Made by a program: the position numbers and the translations under genes. The notes beneath the pieces were generated by a model. It made no database searches and had not been told where the DNA came from. It saw only the letters and a program-made list of their open reading frames with translations. Shown here in pieces: positions 1 through 10,950 of a stretch of 64,000 nucleotides of DNA. Source of the stretch: Dactylonectria macrodidyma (Eukaryota; Ascomycota; Sordariomycetes; Hypocreales; Nectriaceae). How positions within the stretch are numbered: the first letter of the stretch is position 1; each line of letters starts with the position of its first letter. Where the stretch lies: assembly GCA_020744425.1 (NCBI GenBank), contig JAGMUV010000014.1, positions 372,001 through 436,000 on the forward strand, written 5' to 3'.

Positions 1-554
1 GGATTGATCCACAGCGTGGGATAATAGAGCCGCCCTATCGGTGGTTGAGTGATCGAGGCGCAAGTTGGTACCATTTTTGGTCTGGCTTAGGGGCAAAACC
101 CAGCCCACTCTCCACTTTGGAACGTTTAGACGCTCCGGATGTTGCGGCCTTTTGCGTATTCTAATTCCGTTGATAATACGGGCCGAGATATCACGTCATC
201 GATCACCAGCTCTTATCGACACTAAGGTGGATTGTGTTCGTAAGCCGGCGCAGTATTTACCTTGTTTCTTGAGACTACGGCAATTCTATTCGGCAGTGAG
301 GAAAACCTCAGACCAAATGCCCATTTACTGAGATTGCCATTGCCGGACATGATGTGATCATGCCCGATAAACTTCGAGAGTGAGATCTAGCTGCGATCGT
401 TTCATCTTTAGCATTTGCGTGATTGCTCTCATGACCGGGGAAAGTTAGTTGTCACTTCGACTGAGTCGGCGAAATTCAACCCCAATTCATATTTTGGTCT
501 GTCTTTATTCAGAAAGCTATGAAATATTGTCATGTATGCAGACTGTTTCGGGGC
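1..554. other. intergenic flank, nothing recognised
   Basis: This is the region downstream of the ABC transporter stop codon. An 88-codon open frame at 65-331 on the plus strand has no recognisable domain or signal peptide and looks like chance. No RNA gene or repeat was seen. Confidence 0.5.
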
Positions 555-3500
555 TCATTTATGAGAGCTTTCTCCCTCCATAATATCTTCAAGTCCGTTC
601 AAAGTTGTCAACGACCCATCTTGAAGCAAGGCAACAGCATCTCCGTGGGATCGCATCCGGCCCGTCAACGCGCTCAATCGATGAGCAACAATGATGACAG
701 TGTGTCCTTCCTTGACAAACTCCTTGTCTAGTACATCGTGAATCAAAGACTCTGTTGCAGAGTCCAACGAGGAAGTGGCTTCATCCAAGATCAAAATTGG
801 CCGAGGCAGAGTGTTAGGGTCATCAGTGAAGCGAATGGATGACGTGAGTGATTTTTTTTGGATGATTGCACGCGCGATTGATAGAAGCTGTGATTGCCCG
901 ACAGATAGTGCTGGCAACATCGAGAGCCGCTGATAAAGTGGGCTTTCAATATGGTGACTAGACCCGCTAGACAAGTGATCCCAAATGCCAACTTTGCCAA
1001 GAGCATTTTCGAGGGCATCATCTGGCACTGAGTCAGAAGCACCCAGGTTGAATCGGAGTGTTGCTTCAGGGATTATAAAAGGATCCTGAGGAACTGTGAT
1101 GAAGCATCGTTTGCGAACTATCGAACGGGGTATGCGAGAAATACTTTCCCCATCAACTTCGATTGATCCTGAACTTTCAACGAGTCTCAGCATGGCCAAA
1201 AGAAATGTACTTTTGCCACTATCAAGTGATCTGTTAGTCTAAACTGTTCTTGTGGTCACAAATATTGGTGCCATACCTCCCAGTCCGGCCACAAATGGCA
1301 AGCTTTTGCCCACTAGGGATGTCAAGGTCAACCGAACGAAGAACTGGTTTATCCAAACTGTGAAAGAGAAATCAGCACGTCCTCATAAAACAGATTCCTT
1401 GGGTTTATTGACCTATAACCAGCCTTGAGACCTCGGATCTTGATCTCGCCATGCGTCGGCCAAGCAGGGTCAGGTATATCCTTCTCCCAAGGCTGATCTT
1501 CTTGCGGGGTGCTGAGCTCGGTCGATTTCAGGCGAGCAATGGCTCCGAGTGATATTTCCATAGATGTCCAGGATTCCACCAGTCGGACTAAAGTAGTGTT
1601 TGTGACGAGAATCACGTTCAAGGCGACTCCCATATCACCACCAGTCGTGGAGTCAACTCGAGCAACGGCAATACCAATAAGGCCGACGGCGATTGTGCCA
1701 ACAATCAACCCGAGTACCAAACTCAGCCATCGTTGAAGGCATAACAAGGTATAGAGTGGCCTAAGAGAATATTCGAGAATTTCCATAGTATTTCTGTCGA
1801 TCTCGGATTGCCATTTGAATGATCGGATCGTAATTAGTCCTTCAGCCTAGAAATAATTTGTCAGCGTCTGAAGCGAATACCAACGCGAACGAAGAGCATT
1901 ACTGTCTGCAGGAAGCTTGAATACAAAGCTGACTGAGATTCAAGATCAAGCACTCGGAGTTGGCGTGAGGTGCGTAGGTAGTACTTCTGGACCAGATAGA
2001 TGGCGATCGTACAAATCAAGAAAGGTATGAGAAGAAGAGGCTGGACTTTGAGAAGCAAGAGTATCTGCACTGCCATCTTGAAGATTTCTGGGTGCGTCAG
2101 TCATCAATCCATCAGGCATCTGCCGACGAGAAACTTACGAGTGCAAAGAGTCGAGAAGGCTTCTGGCAGGTCTTTGTCTACTAGCGATATATCTTGACCA
2201 AAACTACAACCATGTTAGCTAGGTTCGTAGAGCAATACTATCGTGGTTCGTTGTTGTAGGGAGCTGATACCGATTGAGCGTGACACCAGTGTCAGTAGTC
2301 AAGAAGAAGGATAATGGTGCTCTGCGGCTATATCAATATGTGAAACTTAGAACGGGTGGCAGTTTAGTCAAACCGAAATATTGTTGTGAGGAGTCTTTGG
2401 TGGAGCTTGTCACCAGACCGAGGGGCCAGGAGAATGTATGTGCTCCTATGGATCATGATCAGTCAAACGCTGACGATGAGGAGAATGTGTCAAAAGTTTT
2501 ACTAACCACATCTGTGCACTTGTAGTAGCCCAAGCAATTGATGCAAATAAAACGTAACCAGCCATGTAATAGGACGAGCGATCTGCGCTGTCTTCTGTCC
2601 ACCATTTTATCCAGTAGTGAGGGAAAGTGATAAAAACAGAATAAGACGCCGTGCAAAAGACAAGACAAAGCGTGTTGAAGATACCAGCTGATCTAAAATA
2701 GTACCCTAGGCCCGGTTAGTTGCCACATATGAGTCTCGTGTCTCTCATCGGATGTACCGTAAAGTGCAAGGTCGCCTGTTCGACGGTGAAGGTCTCCGTC
2801 GGCATCCGGATTGGTACACGTCTTGGCATGCTGATGGGCCACTTCACTGCCATCAGAGGCCTCCGCTGATGTTTCGTGGGCGAAAGAGAATTTAGATATT
2901 TCGGTAGAACCAGCCTGCATGTCAGCCGCGTTGCCCTGCGCCTTGACTTGTCCGCCATTGAGGAGCAAAATTTTATCGGCGACGTGGAAATACTGAGCTA
3001 ATGCAAATTTGAGCCTCCTTCGCCGCATTTCATGAGAGTGGACGCGTAGCTGAGCTGAGCTTACCAGAGTTGGTGATAAAAAAGACAGTTGTTTTCGAAT
3101 TTCTGAACCATCCGTTGGGGCCGAGTAGATTGTTGATTATCATTGCCTCCGTTGTCCCGTCTAGGGCTGTAACTGGGTCGTCGAGGACTACCGTTGTACA
3201 GCAAGAGTACAAAACACGAGCTAGGGCCTATTGAGAATGAGTCAAAGCCTACCAAAACACGTCGACATTTACGAATGTGTCTGAGCATACCACGCGTTGT
3301 TGTTGTCCGCCAGACAAATTGATCCCACGGTTACCTATGTAAGTGAGGTGCTTCTCAGGAAACGTTTCAATCTCGGTTCGAAGGCAGCAAGCCTCAATCG
3401 CATCCATGTATCTTCGTTCATCGATGTTGTCAGTAAAAGCACAGATGATGTCTTTGATTGTACCTGTAGGCAACCACGCTTTCTGGTCACAGAAGGCGAT

Positions 3501-5711
3501 GCGTCCAGATGTCACCATTAATTTCCCATCTGTGGGTGGAATTTCACCCAAGAGAAGCTTGGCGAGAATGGATTTTCCGCTTCCGACAGGACCACAGCAT
3601 ATTGTAATCGAGGCTTGGGGAAGCTCAATACTGATGTTCTGAAGGATTGGTGCTTGCGTTTTTGTGTGCTTGACTGTGACATTCATGATTTGAGCGGCAA
3701 CTGGAGGGACACTGGTTCCGTGCGAAGCAGGAGGGTTCATGATCAAATCTCTTTGATCCTGGTGTTGTGCAGAGAGCAGGAATTCTTGAATCCGCTCTAA
3801 GCTTGCAAAGGATGCCACAGCGCGGGGTACGATTGTCATGATCATATTTGCAGGATGAGTTACCACTGTCAGAGCGGCAATAGTTGTGAACGGGGTAGCC
3901 ACATCCAGGGCAGAACCTCGAGCTGTTGCTCCGATAGCGAACAGCGCCATTGTGATAACTGGTGTGAAGATCCCGAGCGCGTTGGCTTGAAACAGTTAGC
4001 AATCATAGTAGCCTGTCTTCATGCACTTCAACGCACCACTAGCATTGTATGCAACATTCATCCATCTGACGTTTTTAGACTTGTGGATCTCATTCTGACG
4101 CAAACCCCTGATGTAGTCGACGACGTTTTCTGTTGCGCCGAGCAGTTTGAGGCTTTTCATAGATCCAAGTAGTGAACTAAGGGCTGACATGCGTTCTTGG
4201 GTAGCCATGTTCCAATCCTTTTGCCGAGAGCGGATGTTCTTTGCGACATAATGGCTGACTCGAGAAGAAACTTGATTCGCATGTTAACCGAAAGGACAAA
4301 AGTCGGATCACGAATGATTAACCTACAAAATATGAGAATAAGGGGAACTGGCCATACCCATCGAACCTGAGATGCCAGGATGATCAATCCGATAGTAAGC
4401 TCTAGGAACTGTCCCCAAGTCTCGTGGAACATTGTTCCAGCATTCATAACTCCGGCAATGTCAGTGCTCATAAGTGTAATCACTTTCCCAGCGTCTGTGG
4501 ACTCAGAGCTCATATTCAGAGCCTTGTTGTATATGAGCGTAGTAAGTGACCCTCGCATCATAATCTGTAGCCTGTTCAACCGATGTTGGTACAAAGATGA
4601 TGAAATCTGATACCAAGTCAGCGCATACAACAAGATTTCACGATCCATTTCGAACTCAACGTACTGGCAAGCCAAGGTATACAGTAAAGGCGGCCAACAA
4701 AATCCAGGGTCCATCACAGGGAGAGACTGTGCTGGCGCCAGATTGTGAGATGAAAAGAATTGTCTCGTGGATGATGATAGGTTGACTGCAGCGGAAAATA
4801 ACTAGAAACAGCCGAGGAAAGACGACAGACAAAAACGGTTTCCTAAGATGCCGAACGAGAACCTTTAATAGTGACAGCTGACTATCAGGCTTTGCTTCAA
4901 ATTTCCCCAAATCAGCCGGTTGAATACAGAAGAAGACACAAATAAATACTATGACAAACCTCTTTCCTGCCATTGAATCAAGAATTGACTGCGCACGAGC
5001 TTGGGATTTATTCTAGTGTCTAGAGGGGGTGTGTCATCGACGCTCAGAATGCGGCTGTTTCCAAGTGCCAGTATACTATTCATCCACCAGAAGAAAGTCG
5101 TACTCAACACCCCTGATGTTTCTTCGGGGTGCAGACCTTTGATCTTCAATCCTGGCATCAAGGGCTTTTCTTGACACTCAAGGAGCAATAGAATGGTTTG
5201 TGCAACACTATCAGCCATGACAAACCATTTCACTACTACATCGTGGGGCTCGCGTTCTGTTGGCTCGGGATACATCAGCCAAATCAGATCGCAAATGACA
5301 CTAGCGAGCAGGTAAAGGACAGATAAATCTGATGGGCGAATGGTAAGTCTATGGTCAAGGAAAGATAGCCATGCCAATGCAACCGATCCTATGATTGACA
5401 GGATCGTGGACCAAATGAAAATCTTGTCAGCATCTTCAGTCGATAACAACACCCCCACTTGGCCAATAGAGATCAATGGCAAAGCGAAGGCGAAGCACTG
5501 CGAAACGTGAGCAAAAGTCCCCCGGGATCTGTGTAATTAAAGATCCACGACTGACAAGTTTGGCACCACCCAGCCAGTTTGGTGTCACTTTGATAGTAGC
5601 ACAACGATGAAGCCATATTCTTGGAGGGACAAGAAGGAGAAAAAGAGCAGATATAGCGATGGAGAGTGCTGGAGGGCGGAATGATCCTTGGCTCGCGAAT
5701 AGATCAGTCAT
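555..5711 (-). CDS. ABCC-type (MRP-like) multidrug ABC transporter
   Basis: Full-length ABC exporter of the C subfamily, spread over about ten exons. The N-terminus (start at 5711) and the exon near 4950-5482 give the hydrophobic TMD0 region. TMD1 lies around 4000-4970, NBD1 around 2700-3950, TMD2 around 1350-2670 and NBD2 around 555-1320. NBD1 shows Walker A GPVGSGKS, signature LSGGQQQRV and Walker B VVLDDP. Its switch region reads FFITNS, with Asn where His is usual. NBD2 Walker A is split by an intron but reads GRTGSGKST when joined; its signature is LSVGQSQ, Walker B is LILDEATSSLD and the H-loop is IIVAHRL. Family knowledge: such proteins export organic anions, conjugates and secondary metabolites at the plasma or vacuolar membrane. 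The substrate is unknown. Where I checked splice sites (near 5.5, 4.3, 3.26 and 1.24 kb) the frame is restored, so the gene looks intact. Exact exon ends in TMD2 are less certain. Confidence 0.88.
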
Positions 5712-8700
5712 TTTAGACGCTTCGCGACGCAGGTTCGGCGCCAGTAGCTTTGAGAACCAATTGGAATGGTAGTAGGTAAAAGGGCTAACTGAGACATTAT
5801 TCTTGGCGGTGAGAGCAGGGTCTCCGCGGCTTCGCCCCGATGTATTGATATTCGAGGGTCATATTTGATGAGCTTATCAGATCTATGTATCTAAACCCTG
5901 TTGTTCCGAGCCTGGCAAGAACCCAGATATCCGTATTCAGGATTACGCGATGTAACTGTGCGTTGACGTGATAGGACTGAGATACCGGCCCGAAGCAACA
6001 GCGATAGCTGCAACAAGGATGAGGCTCTTGGGAAAATGATATATCCCTGGGTTAATTCAGTAGCATTCTCTTCGTAAGCCTGAAGTGGTGCGTTCAATAA
6101 CGCTTCTCCCTTCTGCCCTATCTAATTTATCTCTATTCACTTGCAGAAGGAACCGTTGCATTCGTTTGTCTATCGTCATGCTAGATTTCAGAATTCCTTG
6201 CCTCGCCGGCGATTCTACACTAGTCAGTCAACTATTCATCCTTCCCTTTTCCATTTGGCAAGCTCATGCAACAGAGTGCGCACATCAGAGAATGCTGATG
6301 ATTCAGAAGCGGGAAAGTCCATGACCTAGACAGTGATTTTGGCATAGTAGGTGGGTAGGTACAACAGTGTTCAAAAATCATAAAATTTAGAGGTCCTCAA
6401 CTACTAAGCCACTGGTCTCACCACCACCCACTACAACAACACAGAAGTGCTCGTAGGCGTCTTCTTAGAATAACAGACCATCACAAATTGGATTTACTAG
6501 TGAGTATGACGAGTGCGAGTTCGTAATTCGGGGAGTCCTACTCAGGCTGCATACAGGCTATCCAGATACGGAAACAACCTGCAGCAGCGGGCTACGATCT
6601 CGATTGTTGTTTGTTGTAGATGCCATCAACTAATGAGAAGCATCAATTTCGGGCATGTTACGGGTACAATCGGAACGCAGGCTGAGGAATGTCATAGTGG
6701 CTTGAAATCAATGAGAAGTGTACGAAAGTGGGAAGCCGGAGGATTTCTGGTTACGTCACGATGCATCGAGGCTTGAATAGACGATCACCAATTCGGACAT
6801 GGCTCAACTTGTGCAACAATACGCGGGTTCTTTGAGACATGTCCTCGTCATTTTTTATCACATCTCATTAAATGATTCGCGGCTGAATTTCTATTGTCTG
6901 CCTTACGTGGCTAAGAAGTGCTGAGATGGAGACTGGCGGTGTGATACCGGTCTTCTAAGACATGGCATTGAATATTTCCGTTGAATTTATGTTTCACAGC
7001 AGCGGTGAGGCGATAAACCACAATCAACTTGCAGAATGGCCCAAAATAATTGCCTCAGTTCCCACTTGTTGATCTGAGGCTGAATTCGGTTGTCTTGGCC
7101 ATCAACGAGTAGTTAGACTGGACCTTGTCCGAACGACAATGGCTAGCTGAAAATCTTACGTCCGGAGTGTAGATCAACCGTCCAAGTGGGCAGGCAGGTA
7201 GGGTTTAGGCCGATTAAAAAGCATCGACCTAGATGATCACTGATCAACGCTCATGCGGCTCAATAGGTCTTCCACATGCGGGAAGTCGGTGCCACTGGCT
7301 CCATCACTTACACCTCGTGATCACACAAACCTCCATTACATCATGCCCATATTCAATCACGATATCTCATATGCTTCTTCTCAACGTGTCTGCAGATGTG
7401 GCCTCATTCCTCCCGCCCTCGAATGCGGCTGACTTGACGTTTGCTGCCGAAATACGTGGATGTACACAGCCTTCTTTGACTAAGATAGGCAGGCAAAAAT
7501 CAGGCTCGGCAGTCACACACACACACAGAGCATGGCGGGTGACCAGCAACTTGACGCTAAAAATGCCCTTCTTTTAGAATCACCAAAATGCATGTCTCGC
7601 AACCCCGCAGTGTTTTTTGGCTGCACAACATGATCCAAGTCATCCTTCCGGTTCGTATGTCTCGACACAGCCTGATCTTAGCTCTGAATTTTTTTTGGTC
7701 CATTCTGCTAAACTAGGCCCTCCAGGTAAAGGAGGCTTCATGCACATGTATGGACTATTGGCAGGCTGCTTTTGATCGACCCCGCGCCTCGATGAGATGG
7801 TTACACCCACTTGGAAGAACCATCCTGCCCGTCTAGAAGATCATTTTTAGAGTTATTCCTATTCTTCATTTGAAATTGAGGGACGAGATCGTATTGCTTG
7901 GCAAAACTCGCTCTCGTTATATGAGTGATCGTACACTGGCTCATTGTGGTCGATACAACTGATTAATGGCATGTAGTGGTGGCAACAAGACCCATAGGTC
8001 TCTAGGCCGTAGACTCCGGTACCATGTGGAAGGTTGCCATGCGTGGGCCAACATGAAGGATTCTCAAAGTCATACTTGGCAAAAAATGGCCAAGATGACT
8101 TACTTTTTTCTTGTAACACAGTCAGACGAGGCGCAACTACATTACCAAAGTCTTACTACCCGATGCATACCCTGATGGCAATATCACGAGAGAAGCACGC
8201 AAGAATTCCAAAGACATGCGATGGCGGTGGCACTGCTGACCTCGGCCGTAAATAGGGAATATTTTTTTAGAGGTTGCCCTCGAGCTCAGCCACCCGGAAT
8301 CTCGCCAAGAGGCTAAAAGTTGCGCATCAGCTAGTGCTGATCAGATGGAAGCATTGCCCGATTTGGAGGCTATTGGGCTGAGCTGACCTGCGGGAGGTCC
8401 TCGGATGCGGAGAAATTGAGCTGGGCGTTGGCCGATGCTTACTTGGGGGTGCCGAAAATAGTACCCACAGCCGGACACGAGGCTCTCGTCGAGTGTGTAC
8501 ACCATCAGACAGTCTTGGCCAAGCCGAGAGCTACTACGTGAGAATGCTGATTTTGACGCAAGGGATTGAAGGTGCAAGCTGCTGCGGCACATACCATTAG
8601 GGCCGATCGCAGAGATGATCACCTCACCGGGATAAGTAAGAGATAATCTACCTATATAAGACACCAGAGAGTCCAACGGCTACACCAATTCCCATCACCA

Positions 8701-8879
8701 CCATCAACACTCTCACTACCATCACAACCAATACCTCCTCCTCCTCCCTATTAAACATTACCTCTCTCACTTCAAAAGATTTCCTCGACCAAACTCATCC
8801 GCTGCAACACGCAGTGTGACATCCACAACTCAAAATACTCTCCTTGAATCTCCTCTAGACATTCATCCCACCCTCCACA
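5712..8879. other. gene-free stretch between ABC transporter and repeat precursor
   Basis: About 3.2 kb with only short, overlapping open frames that lack domains. It must hold the promoters of the two divergently transcribed neighbours. A short (CA)n run lies near 7515-7528. Composition is not strongly AT-rich, so it does not look like heavily RIP-mutated repeat DNA. No tRNA or conserved RNA was recognised. Confidence 0.5.
8653..8659 (+). promoter_or_regulatory. TATA box of the repeat precursor gene
   Basis: TATATAA lies 221 bp upstream of the start codon. It is followed by a CT- and ACC-rich leader (about 8690-8880) of the kind seen in highly expressed fungal genes. The start context CACAATGC is good. 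The transcription start is inferred, not seen. Confidence 0.5.
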
Positions 8880-9887
8880 ATGCGCTACTCTTTTACTCTC
8901 CTGGCCTTTGCCGTGACGGCTCTGGCACTACCCGCACCCAAGGCTGCCGATGACGGCTCGTGGGCTCCCGGCAAATATGAGGGTGACGGAACTCCCTATG
9001 ACGATGGCAAGTGGCACCCTGGCAAATATGAGGGTGATGGCACCGACTACGACGACGGGAAGTGGTACCCCGGGAAGTATCCCGGCGACAAGACGAAGAG
9101 GGAGAACTCAAAGAAGATAGCAGTCAAGCGAGAGGATGACGGTTCATGGTCCCCTGGCAAGTACGAGGGCGATGGCACCCCCTACGACGATGGAAAATGG
9201 CACCCTGGGAAATATGAAGGTGATGGCACCGACTACGACGATGGCAAGTGGTACCCTGGGAAGTATCCCGGCGATAAGACGAAGAGAGAGAAGTCAAAGA
9301 AGCCGAATGCCAAGCGAGAGGATGATGGATCCTGGTACCCTGGAAAATATGAGGGCGGAGACACTGGCAACGATGATGGCAAGTGGGAGCCTGAGAAGTA
9401 TGAAGGTGGAGATACCGGCTATGATGACGGCAAGTGGCATCCCGGCAAGTACCCCGGTGATAAGGCGAAGCGGGAGACATCACAGACAGAGGAGTCGAAG
9501 CGGGAAGACGATGGATCTTGGTACCCCGGAAAGTACGAGGGCGGCGACACCGGCAACGACGACGGCAAGTGGGAGCCCGAGAAGTACGAAGGCGGCGACA
9601 CTGGCTATGATGATGGCAAGTGGCACCCCGGCAAGTACCCTGGTGACAAGACGAAGCGAGAGGCTTCGCAGCCAGACGCGTCCAAGAGGGAGACCTCGCA
9701 GACGGAGGAGTCGAAGCGCGAGGACGACGGCTCTTGGTACCCCGGAAAGTACGAGGGCGGCGACACCGGCAACGACGACGGCAAGTGGGAGCCTGAGAAG
9801 TACGAGGGCGGCGACACTGGCTACGATGATGGCAAGTGGCACCCTGGAAAGTACCCCGGCGGCAAGCGAGAGGCTTTGAAGGTGTAG
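8880..9887 (+). CDS. secreted Kex2-processed tandem-repeat precursor protein
   Basis: A 335-residue intronless protein. Residues 1-17 form a signal peptide (hydrophobic LLAFAVTALA, then LPAP). The rest is five long units of about 50 residues, each built of three sub-repeats of the form DDG(K/S)WxPGKY(E/P)G. The units are separated by 10-residue linkers such as ENSKKIAVKR and ETSQTEESKR. Every unit and every linker ends in KR, the Kex2 cleavage site. Units 1-2 use a GDGTPY/GDGTDY spacer type and units 3-5 a GGDTGN/GGDTGY type containing EPEKYEGG. The ATG is chosen because it begins the signal peptide. Family knowledge: repeat precursors cut by Kex2 yield fungal RiPPs (dikaritins, epichloecyclins) or secreted peptides. 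Inference: the products would be acidic, Trp/Tyr/Pro/Gly-rich peptides. No DUF3328 (UstY-like) gene is in the window, so a cyclic product is not supported. It could instead be a wall-associated repeat protein. Confidence 0.85.
   Translation: MRYSFTLLAFAVTALALPAPKAADDGSWAPGKYEGDGTPYDDGKWHPGKYEGDGTDYDDGKWYPGKYPGDKTKRENSKKIAVKREDDGSWSPGKYEGDGTPYDDGKWHPGKYEGDGTDYDDGKWYPGKYPGDKTKREKSKKPNAKREDDGSWYPGKYEGGDTGNDDGKWEPEKYEGGDTGYDDGKWHPGKYPGDKAKRETSQTEESKREDDGSWYPGKYEGGDTGNDDGKWEPEKYEGGDTGYDDGKWHPGKYPGDKTKREASQPDASKRETSQTEESKREDDGSWYPGKYEGGDTGNDDGKWEPEKYEGGDTGYDDGKWHPGKYPGGKREALKV
8949..9869 (+). repeat. in-frame tandem repeats within the precursor
   Basis: Five copies of a unit of about 150 bp, each with three internal sub-repeats of about 51 bp, interspersed with 30-bp linkers. 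One linker occurs twice in a row before unit 5. Units 4 and 5 (about 9502-9660 and 9718-9870) are almost identical at the DNA level, including silent positions. This indicates recent duplication or gene conversion, while units 1-2 differ from 3-5 in spacer sequence. Confidence 0.85.
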
Positions 9888-10358
9888 ATGCCCCAAATGA
9901 GAGGGACTGGTGATGGTGGAAGGCATTCGAACGGCGCGATACTTATTAGCTGGAGGGGGTTTTCGGCTTGGGTCTCTGCGGAGACGAGCTTCACATATGT
10001 TTTATATTTCGCTTCTAGATTTGGGGACGACTACATATCCGCCTTCCTTTTTTTTAATCCACTCCTTTGTTCATCAACCAACTCCTTGCATGTTGTGTCA
10101 AAGCAGTGCCACACAACCACCACCAGTGCATTCAAACTCGAATCGCAATATATTAAATTCATTGTCGCTGATTATTCCAATGAGAATATTGCCCTTGGTA
10201 GAATGAATGGAACATTTAGTCCAAGGTTCTAAGACAGCGTTGCTTTTGAGTCAGTTATACTACCAAGTCAACTCGTAGAGGCTGTGCGCTTGTCGTGCAG
10301 GGCAATCCACACGTCAGTATTATACCGTGAATACTCATCTGAGACACATCGAAAAATT
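9888..10358. other. 3' flank of repeat precursor
   Basis: Downstream untranslated and intergenic DNA leading to the tRNA. Short open frames here have no recognisable features. It is T-rich around 10045-10060, and polyadenylation signals are probable but not defined. Confidence 0.4.
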
Positions 10359-10464
10359 GGCTTTCTGGCCGAGCGGTCTAAGGCGCTGTGTTCAGGTTGA
10401 ATCTTCAACTCATTACAAATTCGCAGTCTCGTAAGAGGCTTGGGTTCGAATCCCAAGGAAGTCA
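10359..10464 (+). tRNA. tRNA-Leu(CAG) with intron
   Basis: The cloverleaf can be folded by eye. The acceptor GGCTTTC pairs with GGAAGTC (two G-T wobbles). The D-arm is GCC...GGC and the anticodon stem CTGTG/CGCAG. The anticodon CAG is at 10393-10395. A long variable arm (TCTC...GAG) is typical of Leu, and the T-arm is TTGGG-TTCGAAT-CCCAA with discriminator A. The extra 24 nt (10397-10420) directly after position 37 are a canonical nuclear tRNA intron. CCA is not encoded, as in eukaryotes. Confidence 0.93.
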
Positions 10465-10950
10465 TAAGTGACCATGAGTCATTCTTTTTTTGCTTCTCTC
10501 CACAATTCTCAAGTCCAACATATCGTCAGAGGCCCGACACCCTCAGTCACACTTTTTGGCATTAGACAACTATATCAAACAAATAACCTCTGCCACGCGG
10601 TTCAAGTCCGGAGCCGTCTGAGCACTGTACTGGAGCACCACTTTTCCCGAGGTTCGCCGGTCACCCCGGACCTTCGCTCGTCAGGTCCGGCGAGCGACCT
10701 TCAGCCGGCTATCAACCATCGACATTCATTCTTAAGCTACCGAAAGAAGCAGGACATCGTTAATGGCATATGCTAATAATTTCAGGATCATCGGAACCCA
10801 TTTTCCATACAAATCCACTCCATCTGCCTATTTATTTGCAGAGTGCTTGAGTGAATTTGATCCAAAACAAAAAACACGAGATTAGAATTCAATCATCAAT
10901 TTGCATCATCATTTCGTGTCTATGCAACCCAACCGCTGAGTCTCCGCTGT
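10465..10950. other. intergenic, tRNA-Leu to mdm20 3' end
   Basis: The 3' flank of the minus-strand NatB gene. Nothing coding or repetitive was recognised; an open frame at 10468-10776 lacks features. Confidence 0.4.

Noticed and set aside
8880..9887. dikaritin (ustiloxin-type) biosynthetic cluster
   Set aside because: The precursor architecture fits, but no DUF3328/UstY-like oxidase, tyrosinase or peptidase gene is present nearby. Only the precursor itself is claimed.
9124..9926. long antisense and +1 frames across the repeat precursor
   Set aside because: These are shadows of the GC-rich tandem repeat. Only the frame with signal peptide and KR ladder makes biological sense.
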